Assembly: GCA_029555885.1 (NCBI GenBank)
Contig: JAKPQT010000375.1
Location: 1-19,564 of the forward strand
Direction of reading: 5' to 3'
From: Chloroflexota bacterium
GTDB taxonomy: Bacteria; Chloroflexota; Anaerolineae; CG2-30-64-16
Length of the DNA: 19,564 nt
How positions within the stretch are numbered: position 1 is the stretch's first letter; the number at the start of each line of letters is the position of its first letter. The notes under the pieces were generated by a model. It did not search any database. It saw only the letters and a list, made by a program, of their open reading frames with translations, and had not been told where the DNA came from. Made by a program: the position numbers and the translations under genes. Below, one piece after another: positions 13,836 to 19,564 of this stretch.

Positions 13836-15254
13836 ATGAGCGTCAACGGTGACTTCACACCCTTTGCGAAACGCATGGCAGGCGAAGGCCTGCCTGACGT
13901 TGCGATTCGTACATTTAAATACTACTACGAAAAATTAGCCGCCGGTTCGACCGGCCTGATCGCAGAAGACGAAATCGAGCCAGTGGAGGCGCTGCCGGAC
14001 CTGGAAACGCTCCCTGCGGAGCTGGCTGAGGCGGGCCGCGCGGCCCTGTCCAGGACCGTGCTGCTCAAGCTGAACGGTGGGCTGGGCACCAGCATGGGTT
14101 TGGAAAAGGCCAAGTCGCTGTTGACCGTCAAGGATGGCTACACGTTCCTCGACATCGTGGCGCGACAGGCCCTGGCTGCGCGCGTGCCGCTCGTCCTGAT
14201 GAACAGCTTCAACACGCATGACGACTCGCTGGCTGCACTCTCCTCCTACGGTGAGCTCCAGGGCCGCATCCCGCTGGATTTCCTGCAGCACAAGGCGCCG
14301 AAGGTGCTGCAGTCCGATTTGAGCCCGGCAATCTGGCCGCAAGAGCCGGAGCTGGAGTGGTGTCCGCCGGGCCACGGCGACATCTATCCGGCGCTCGTGA
14401 CGAGCGGGATGCTCGACACGCTGTTGGACAACGGCTACGAGTATGCGTTCGTGTCCAATGCGGACAACTTGGGCGCGGTGCTGGACCCGGTGCTGCTCGG
14501 CTACTTTGCCAGCGAAGGCCTGCCCTTCCTGATGGAAGTGGCTGACCGAACACACGCGGATCGCAAGGGCGGCCACCTGGCACGGCGCGCGAGCGACGGG
14601 CGGCTGCTGCTCCGTGAATCGGCCCAGTGCGCGGAGCCGGACATGCCTGCGTTCCAGGACTACCATAAGCACCGCTACTTTAATACTAATAATCTGTGGT
14701 TGAATTTGTCTGCGCTCAAGCGCGTATTAATTCAACGGCAGGGCGTGCTAGGCCTGCCGTTAATTCGCAACAGCAAGACGCTAGACCCGCGCGACGAAAC
14801 CTCGCCGCCTGTCTATCAACTCGAGACGGCGATGGGCGCGGCTATCAGCGTGTTCGAGCGCGCGGCTGCGCTGCGCGTGCCGCGCACCCGCTTTGCACCC
14901 GTCAAAACCTGCGCCGACCTGCTGGCGGTGCGCTCGGACGCGTACATCCTGACGGCCGATGACTGGCAGGTCGTGGCCCATCCGGACTGCCGGGTCTGCC
15001 CGCTTGACGTGACGCTCGACAACGAGTACTACCGGCTCATCGATGAGCTGGAGGCGCGCTTCCCCTATGGCCCGCCCTCACTGATCCAGTGCCGGCGGTT
15101 CGCTGTGCAAGGCGACGTGCGTTTCGGGCGGGATGTGGTGTGCCGGGGCGAGGTGGAGGTGGTGAACACGAGCGCAGGGCAAGGGGTGATTGCGGACGGC
15201 AGTGTGTTGGAGGGTGTGGTCAAGGCAACGAATGTGAACGGATACCCCAGATAA
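13836..15254 (+). CDS. UTP-glucose-1-phosphate uridylyltransferase (eukaryotic-type UDPGP family)
   Basis: The protein is 472 residues. It belongs to the UDPGP family typified by eukaryotic UGP2, not to bacterial GalU. The nucleotide-binding loop LNGGLGTSMG is at 79-88, followed by K91 and K93; the substrate loop PPGHGD is at 177-182, FVSNADNLGA at 205-214, KGGHLAR at 244-250, then FNTNNLWLNL and a C-terminal beta-helix ending DGSVLEGVVKATN. It makes UDP-glucose from UTP and glucose-1-phosphate for glycan or glycolipid synthesis. I prefer the ATG at 13836 because it follows purine-rich GAGAGGG (13827-13833); the ATG at 13797 would overlap gatA by 28 bp. Two AT-rich codon patches, each beside a GGCAGG/CCTGCC hairpin, are unusual (13877-13940 and 14680-14765). 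Confidence 0.9.
   Translation: MSVNGDFTPFAKRMAGEGLPDVAIRTFKYYYEKLAAGSTGLIAEDEIEPVEALPDLETLPAELAEAGRAALSRTVLLKLNGGLGTSMGLEKAKSLLTVKDGYTFLDIVARQALAARVPLVLMNSFNTHDDSLAALSSYGELQGRIPLDFLQHKAPKVLQSDLSPAIWPQEPELEWCPPGHGDIYPALVTSGMLDTLLDNGYEYAFVSNADNLGAVLDPVLLGYFASEGLPFLMEVADRTHADRKGGHLARRASDGRLLLRESAQCAEPDMPAFQDYHKHRYFNTNNLWLNLSALKRVLIQRQGVLGLPLIRNSKTLDPRDETSPPVYQLETAMGAAISVFERAAALRVPRTRFAPVKTCADLLAVRSDAYILTADDWQVVAHPDCRVCPLDVTLDNEYYRLIDELEARFPYGPPSLIQCRRFAVQGDVRFGRDVVCRGEVEVVNTSAGQGVIADGSVLEGVVKATNVNGYPR
13877..13894 (+). repeat. Hairpin GGCAGGC/GCCTGCC near the 5' end of the UDPGP gene
   Basis: GGCAGGC (13877-13883) and GCCTGCC (13888-13894) are perfect complements around GAAG. An AT-rich codon patch with the palindrome ATTTAAAT (13913-13920) follows 18 bp later. 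The core sequence recurs in the hairpin at 14734-14761. Confidence 0.4.
14729..14765 (+). repeat. Imperfect inverted repeat inside the UDPGP gene
   Basis: AACGGCAGG (14734-14742) and CCTGCCGTT (14753-14761) are perfect 9-bp complements with a 10-nt loop. AATT flanks both sides, so the pairing can extend with one unpaired C. It sits in a run of AT-ending codons starting near 14680 and encodes a loop that is variable within the family. Confidence 0.45.
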
Positions 15255-15258
15255 GGAG
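15253..15258 (+). promoter_or_regulatory. Ribosome binding site AAGGAG overlapping the UDPGP stop
   Basis: AAGGAG lies 5 nt before the aminotransferase ATG at 15264 and shares two bases with the UDPGP stop codon (15252-15254), which points to coupled translation. Confidence 0.8.
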
Positions 15259-15263
15259 TCATC

Positions 15264-16430
15264 ATGTCTGATCGTTTATCCCGCCGGGTGGCGGCGGTGC
15301 CGCCGTCGGGCATCCGCAAATTCTTCGACATCGCGGCTACCATGCGCGATGTCATCTCGCTGGGCATCGGTGAGCCGGACTTCGTGACGCCGGATGTCGT
15401 GCGCCAGGCCGGCATCGCATCGCTGACCCGCGGGGAGACGCGCTACACCTCCAACTCGGGCACGCGGGAACTGCGTGAGGCAATTGTCGCCAAGTGGGCC
15501 CAGCTTTACGGCGTGGAATACGACCCCGAACGGGAGACACTCATCACCGTGGGCGGGTCCGAGGCCCTGTACCTGGTCCTCATGGCGATCCTCAACCCGG
15601 GCGATGAGGTGCTCGTCCCCGAGCCGTGCTTCGTCGCCTACGAGCCGGAGGTTATCTTCGCCGGGGGCACGCCGGTCCCCATCGCCACCCAAGTGGAGCA
15701 CCTCTTCCAGGTGACCGGCGCGCAACTGGAGGCCGCGGTCACCCCACGTACGAAGGCCATCCTTATCAACTACCCGAACAACCCCACCGGCGCGGTGCTG
15801 GACACGGAGCTCATGGCCGAGATTGCGGCCGTGGCCGAGAAGCATGACCTGATCGTCATCTCCGACGAAATCTACGACCGGCTGGTCTACGCGCAGCCGC
15901 ATGTCACATTCAGCAGCCTGCCGGGGATGCGCGACCGCACCGTCATCATCGGCGGCTTCTCGAAGGACTATGCCATGACGGGCTGGCGGCTCGGGTTTGC
16001 ACTCGGCCCCGCGGACATCCTCGGCCTGATGCGCAAGGTCCACCAGTACACCATCATGTCCGCGCCGACCACGGCCCAGGTCGCCGCGGTGACCGCGCTC
16101 ACCGACCCGGCCGCGGAGGACGCGGTCCACGCGATGCGCGAGTCCTACAACGTACGGCGCAAGCTGCTGCTCGCGGGGCTGCAGAGCATCGGCATGCCCG
16201 CTTTCGAGCCGCGCGGCGCGTTCTATGTCTTCCCCGACATTCGGGTGAGCGGCATGACATCCGAGGAATTCGCGATGACGCTGATCGAGGAGGAGCGCGT
16301 GGCCGCCGTGCCCGGCCCGGCCTTCGGGCTCGGCGGCGAGGGCTACGTTCGCATGTGCTATGCGACCGCGCAGGAGAAGATCGAAGAGGCGCTGGAACGC
16401 ATGGGCCGGTTCGTCCGGCGGCACGGCTGA
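15264..16430 (+). CDS. Class I PLP-dependent aminotransferase
   Basis: This 388-residue fold type I aminotransferase starts with [29 protein letters not shown] (16-43), a block close to archaeal aromatic aminotransferases of the Pyrococcus type. PLP-binding residues are seen in order: NNPTG (N173 of 172-176), SDEIY (D201, Y204) and the Schiff-base lysine K234 in [17 protein letters not shown]-terminal YVRMCYA supplies the carboxylate-binding Arg. The protein is cytoplasmic. Likely substrates are aromatic or acidic amino acids with 2-oxoglutarate; the exact specificity cannot be read. Its place between gatA and gatB suggests a possible link to Asp/Glu/Asn/Gln supply, but this may only be operon co-location. 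It starts 9 bp after UDPGP. Confidence 0.92.
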   Translation: MSDRLSRRVAAVPPSGIRKFFDIAATMRDVISLGIGEPDFVTPDVVRQAGIASLTRGETRYTSNSGTRELREAIVAKWAQLYGVEYDPERETLITVGGSEALYLVLMAILNPGDEVLVPEPCFVAYEPEVIFAGGTPVPIATQVEHLFQVTGAQLEAAVTPRTKAILINYPNNPTGAVLDTELMAEIAAVAEKHDLIVISDEIYDRLVYAQPHVTFSSLPGMRDRTVIIGGFSKDYAMTGWRLGFALGPADILGLMRKVHQYTIMSAPTTAQVAAVTALTDPAAEDAVHAMRESYNVRRKLLLAGLQSIGMPAFEPRGAFYVFPDIRVSGMTSEEFAMTLIEEERVAAVPGPAFGLGGEGYVRMCYATAQEKIEEALERMGRFVRRHG

Positions 16431-16452
16431 GACCCATGGCTGACACCCGCAC

Positions 16453-16457
16453 GGAGG
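16453..16457 (+). promoter_or_regulatory. Ribosome binding site GGAGG fixing the gatB start
   Basis: GGAGG is 8 nt before the ATG at 16466. The in-frame ATG at 16436 would add ten hydrophilic residues and has no such site, so 16466 is preferred. Confidence 0.7.
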
Positions 16458-16465
16458 CAGGCGAC

Positions 16466-17965
16466 ATGACGTTGACGTCCGGCGACACGGCTTACGAGAC
16501 CATCATCGGGCTGGAAGTTCACGCGCAACTCCTCACCGCCTCCAAGATGTTCTGCGCGTGCAGCGCGGACTACGCGGCCGCGCCTCCAAACACCCACGTC
16601 TGCCCGGTCTGCATGGCCCTGCCCGGCGCGCTGCCGGTCATTAACCGGCTCGCGGTCGAGAAGACGATCCTCGCGGGCCTGGCGCTTAACTGCACTATCG
16701 CCGAGCACACGGTCTTCGCGCGCAAGAACTACCACTACGCAGACCTGCCTAAAGGTTACCAGATCAGCCAGTATGAGCTGCCACTGTGCCGCGATGGGTG
16801 GCTGGACGTCGAGGCAGAGGGCACGGTCCGGCGCATCGGCATCACGCGCGCCCATCTCGAAGAGGACACCGGCAAGCTCACCCATATGGGCGAGACGACC
16901 GGCGACACCCGCCTCAGCGCGGGCCGCGGGGCCGCCACGCTCGTGGACCTGAACCGCGCGGGCGTGCCGCTGCTGGAGATCGTGACCGAGCCGGACATCC
17001 GCTCGCCGGAAGAAGCCCGGGCCTACCTGGTCAAGCTCCAGCAGATCCTCCGCTACCTGGGCGTGAGCAGCGGCGACATGGAGAAGGGCGCGATGCGCTG
17101 CGAGGCGAACGTGAGCGTGCGGCCCGTGGGTCAGGCAGCGTTCGGGACGAAAGTCGAGGTCAAGAACCTCAACTCGTTCCGCTCGGTCAAGCTCGCGCTG
17201 GAATACGAGGTCGCGCGCCAGATTGCGACGCTGGAAGCCGGCGGCCGCGTCGTGCAGGTGACGATGGGCTGGGACGAAGAGCACGGCCGCACCGTGGTCC
17301 AGCGGAGCAAGGAATCGGCGAACGACTACCGCTATTTCCCGGAGCCGGACCTGCCGCCCCTCGAAGTCAGCCCGGCATGGGTGGCTGAACTGCGTGCCGC
17401 GCTGCCGGAGCTACCGGACGTGCGCACGGCGCGCTTCGCGAATGCATACGGGCTGGACCTGCGCGATGCAGCGCTGCTGGCCGGCGACCGCGCAGTTGCA
17501 GACTATTTCGAGGCAACCGCAGCGGCTCTCGGCGGGACTGCGCAGGGCGCCAGGACGGCCGCGAACTGGATCACGGGCGAGTTGTTCCGGCTGCTGAACG
17601 CTGCAGGGACCACCATCGAGCAGGTGCAGGTCGCGCCGGCCGCGCTGGCGGACCTGCTGAGCCGGGTCGAGCGGGGCGAAATCAACGCGAACAGCGGCAA
17701 GCGCGTGCTGGGCCGCATGTCCGAGACAGGCCAGCCGGCGGGCCGCATCATCGAGGAGCTGGGGCTGGCCCAGGTCAGCGACACGGACGCGCTGGCGGCG
17801 GTCGTGGACGCAGTGCTGGCAAGATACCCGGATGAGGTGACAAAATACAGAGCGGGCAAGGAAAGTGTGCTAGGCTGGCTCATGGGTCAGGTGATGCGCG
17901 AGACGAAGGGCAAGGGCAACCCGGCCCTCGTTCGCGAGCTCCTGGCGAAAGCCCTCGGAGGTTAG
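16466..17965 (+). CDS. gatB: Asp-tRNA(Asn)/Glu-tRNA(Gln) amidotransferase subunit B
   Basis: The protein is 499 residues, slightly longer than typical GatB. It starts with [13 protein letters not shown] (10-22). Cys30, Cys32, Cys46 and Cys49 (CAC and CPVC) form the structural zinc site found in some GatB proteins and missing in the Staphylococcus enzyme. [21 protein letters not shown] (87-107), [23 protein letters not shown]-like [12 protein letters not shown] and [14 protein letters not shown] are family hallmarks. The C-terminal 140 residues form the YqeY-like helical domain that holds tRNA. GatB activates the misacylated tRNA with ATP and transfers ammonia from GatA. It is separated from gatC-gatA by two metabolic genes, with 35 bp to the aminotransferase and 6 bp to the next gene. 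Confidence 0.97.
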   Translation: MTLTSGDTAYETIIGLEVHAQLLTASKMFCACSADYAAAPPNTHVCPVCMALPGALPVINRLAVEKTILAGLALNCTIAEHTVFARKNYHYADLPKGYQISQYELPLCRDGWLDVEAEGTVRRIGITRAHLEEDTGKLTHMGETTGDTRLSAGRGAATLVDLNRAGVPLLEIVTEPDIRSPEEARAYLVKLQQILRYLGVSSGDMEKGAMRCEANVSVRPVGQAAFGTKVEVKNLNSFRSVKLALEYEVARQIATLEAGGRVVQVTMGWDEEHGRTVVQRSKESANDYRYFPEPDLPPLEVSPAWVAELRAALPELPDVRTARFANAYGLDLRDAALLAGDRAVADYFEATAAALGGTAQGARTAANWITGELFRLLNAAGTTIEQVQVAPAALADLLSRVERGEINANSGKRVLGRMSETGQPAGRIIEELGLAQVSDTDALAAVVDAVLARYPDEVTKYRAGKESVLGWLMGQVMRETKGKGNPALVRELLAKALGG

Positions 17966-17971
17966 CACACC

Positions 17972-18304
17972 ATGTCTCTTGACCGCGTCGTCGAGGAAAT
18001 CATCCAGGCAGCGATGGCCCGCGGCGAGTTCGACAACCTGCCGGGCCAGGGGAAACCGCTCAACCTCGAAGCCTACTTCGCCCTGCCCGAAGATGAGCGC
18101 ATGGCAATTACGATGCTGCGGAACGCGGGTTATGCGCCGGAGGAAATCCAGCTCCTGCGCGATATCGCGGAGCTCAAGCAGAAGTTGGCCGCAGCCGAGG
18201 ATGATGCGAGCCGCCGCGCCATCAGCAAGACGATGGACGACAAGATGCTGGCGTACAACATCCTGCTGGATCGTCGGCGTGCCCGGCGGAAACCGAAGGG
18301 GTGA
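17972..18304 (+). CDS. DUF1992 (DnaJC28-like) domain protein
   Basis: The protein is 110 residues. It matches the DUF1992 domain found alone in bacteria and at the C-terminus of the eukaryotic DnaJ homologue DNAJC28. The signature LDRVVEEIIQAAMARGEFDNLPGQGKPL (3-30) and the following helices with NAGYAPEEIQLLRDIAELKQKL are clear. The function is unknown. There is no J domain and no membrane segment, and the basic C-terminus (RRRARRKPKG) may bind nucleic acid. GGAGG (17957-17961) lies 10 nt before the ATG, overlapping the end of gatB, so it is the last gene of that operon. A hairpin follows 5 bp after the stop. Confidence 0.9.
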   Translation: MSLDRVVEEIIQAAMARGEFDNLPGQGKPLNLEAYFALPEDERMAITMLRNAGYAPEEIQLLRDIAELKQKLAAAEDDASRRAISKTMDDKMLAYNILLDRRRARRKPKG

Positions 18305-18309
18305 ACCAG

Positions 18310-18344
18310 AGACGGCTCGTATGCTGCCATCAGACGAGCCGTCT
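18310..18344. terminator. Hairpin between convergent operons
   Basis: AGACGGCTCGT (18310-18320) and ACGAGCCGTCT (18334-18344) form a perfect 11-bp stem with a 13-nt loop. It starts 6 bp after the DUF1992 stop. No T-run follows on either side, so a bidirectional or Rho-assisted terminator is the best guess. Confidence 0.5.
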
Positions 18345-18372
18345 AACCGCGATTGAAGTCGTTATACTCTTC

Positions 18373-19564
18373 TTATGGGGTGGGCTGTTCCGACGCTTCT
18401 TCGTGTTGCTTAATCATTTTGAGAAGACTTAGAAGTTCAGCTTTGCCTTCATCTTCCGGCAGCCTTCCCCCCGCCAGATCGATAGCCGCCAATCGATTAT
18501 TTGCGTATTCCTTCATAGTAGGATAAGCATGAGGACTCATGGACTGAGCGATGCTTTCGTACAACCTCCGTGCATCAGCAAACTTGCCCACTGCTTCATA
18601 GGCCTGCGCCAAGCGCGCCCTAACCGCATACTGATTGACATCGTGCTGATACTGTTCTTGGTAGTCATAATACAGTGCATTCTGCAAAAATTCAAGTGAG
18701 TCGGGCGCTCTCCCTTGCTTAAGCAATAGATCTCCCAGCACGAAGTTGAGCTGCTGACTCAATGGGTTGTAGCCTAATGCCTTCCGCAGTATAGCCTCGG
18801 CTTTCATCGGTTCTCCACGTTTTGCGAGTAGATCAGCGTACTCAGACCAAGGCTTAATCTCGAGGGGCTGCTTAGTGGTAACCTCTTCAAATGCGCTCTG
18901 TAGGAGGGCAAAACTCTCAGGCGTCAAATCCAGTGCATCGAAGAGATCTTCATAGAAAACTACCGGTCGCCAACTGCGCGTAAACTCCTCAGGTTTGCGC
19001 TGACGCCAGCTTTCAAGATAATCCCTTGCCTCAACAACACGCCCTAGAGACGCAAGGGCTTTCGTCTTGTCAGCAACAAGATCGTACTGGTCCGGAAAGT
19101 ACTGCAAACCCAATTCTACGATGTCCAGTCCTAGCTGCACATCTTTTAAGCGCATGGCTTCAGAATGAGCATTATGAAAGTCAGCACAATCGCCAGGCAA
19201 CTTGCGGGTCACTATTGCCCTTAGTGCCTCGCCCGCAGACACCTCATCATTTGCTCGCCGGAATCCCTCCGACAACTCCTGGGCTTGATCTACGGATGTC
19301 AGACGCTGAATCCGGGATGCCTGGCTGAATTGATCTTTCGATGTCAACCATGGATACTTGTCGAGCAAAGCCTTAATCTCTGTTATCTCCGCGTTGACTC
19401 CCTGAATCTGTGCCGTAAACTTAGCAAGTTCATCCACCGCTCGTTGACGAGAGTCATCAGTGAATTTCTGGATGCTTTCTCGTGTTTTCTCGAACTGAGA
19501 TTGGACTTCATCATCAATCTGTGACTGCAGATTCTCCTTAATTGCTTGCGCACGCGCCTCTGCC
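18373..19564 (-). CDS. Coiled-coil and TPR-repeat protein, N-terminus beyond the right edge
   Basis: The frame stays open to the right edge on the minus strand, so the GTG at 19437 is not the true start and the gene is partial. The visible 396 residues begin with a charged, Gln/Glu-rich stretch (QAIKENLQSQIDDEVQSQF and on to IQKF) that looks like coiled coil. TPR-type helices follow: one clear pair around LGDLLLKQGRAPDSLEFLQNAL and another around LAQAYEAVGKFADARRLYESIA, with others earlier. The role is unknown; such proteins usually scaffold complexes. Base composition is visibly lower in GC and codon use more mixed than in the gatCAB operon, which points to a different history. It converges on the DUF1992 gene with a hairpin between them. 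Confidence 0.85.
   Translation of the reverse strand, partial: AEARAQAIKENLQSQIDDEVQSQFEKTRESIQKFTDDSRQRAVDELAKFTAQIQGVNAEITEIKALLDKYPWLTSKDQFSQASRIQRLTSVDQAQELSEGFRRANDEVSAGEALRAIVTRKLPGDCADFHNAHSEAMRLKDVQLGLDIVELGLQYFPDQYDLVADKTKALASLGRVVEARDYLESWRQRKPEEFTRSWRPVVFYEDLFDALDLTPESFALLQSAFEEVTTKQPLEIKPWSEYADLLAKRGEPMKAEAILRKALGYNPLSQQLNFVLGDLLLKQGRAPDSLEFLQNALYYDYQEQYQHDVNQYAVRARLAQAYEAVGKFADARRLYESIAQSMSPHAYPTMKEYANNRLAAIDLAGGRLPEDEGKAELLSLLKMIKQHEEASEQPTP

Noticed and set aside
15276..16424. Minus-strand frame of 382 codons opposite the aminotransferase
   Set aside because: The plus strand encodes a complete PLP enzyme; the antisense frame has no recognisable domain.
1..19564. CRISPR array, tRNA, rRNA, transposase or integrase
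   Set aside because: No regularly spaced repeats, cloverleaf sequences, rRNA segments or DDE/tyrosine recombinase motifs were seen on either strand.

Overview
This looks like chromosomal DNA from a GC-rich bacterium (most genes are strongly GC-biased at third codon positions). A Chloroflexota-type (Anaerolineae-like) host is my best guess. It rests on the mix of a eukaryotic-type UDP-glucose pyrophosphorylase, a GatCAB amidotransferase, a DUF1992 protein, and several B12-type radical SAM genes and small toxin-antitoxin pairs. No rRNA, tRNA or CRISPR array is visible, and no intergenic stretch exceeds about 160 bp.

Region 1 (1-6639, + strand) is a run of five consecutive radical SAM enzyme genes. 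Four have or are inferred to have the B12-binding plus radical SAM layout (1-1092 partial, 1253-2731, 3846-5207, 5224-6639). One is a radical SAM/SPASM-type protein (2754-3839). The first and last are paralogues. Genes two to five are separated by only 6-22 bp and end at a strong intrinsic terminator (6652-6686). This is the most likely place for an uncharacterised pathway in the window: five radical chemistry steps in a row, with no recognisable substrate gene inside the window.

Region 2 (6713-8760) is a small accessory island: a hicAB toxin-antitoxin pair (- strand), an alpha/beta hydrolase (+), and a DUF433/DUF5615 putative toxin-antitoxin pair (+). The two TA modules flank the hydrolase.

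Region 3 (8879-11889, - strand) is a two-gene operon: an M1-family zinc metallopeptidase lipoprotein followed by a 5'-nucleotidase/SoxB-family metallophosphoesterase that lacks a signal peptide and carries GNWE where GNHE is usual.

Region 4 (12051-18304, + strand) is a tightly packed housekeeping operon: gatC-gatA-UDP-glucose pyrophosphorylase-class I aminotransferase-gatB-DUF1992. It is driven by a recognisable promoter divergent from the peptidase operon. GatC, GatA and GatB form the amidotransferase that converts Glu-tRNA(Gln) and/or Asp-tRNA(Asn) to the correct aminoacyl-tRNA. The two enzymes between gatA and gatB belong to sugar-nucleotide and amino-acid metabolism.

Region 5 (18373-19564, - strand) is the C-terminal part of a coiled-coil/TPR protein that runs off the right edge. 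Its base composition is visibly lower in GC than the rest, which suggests later acquisition.
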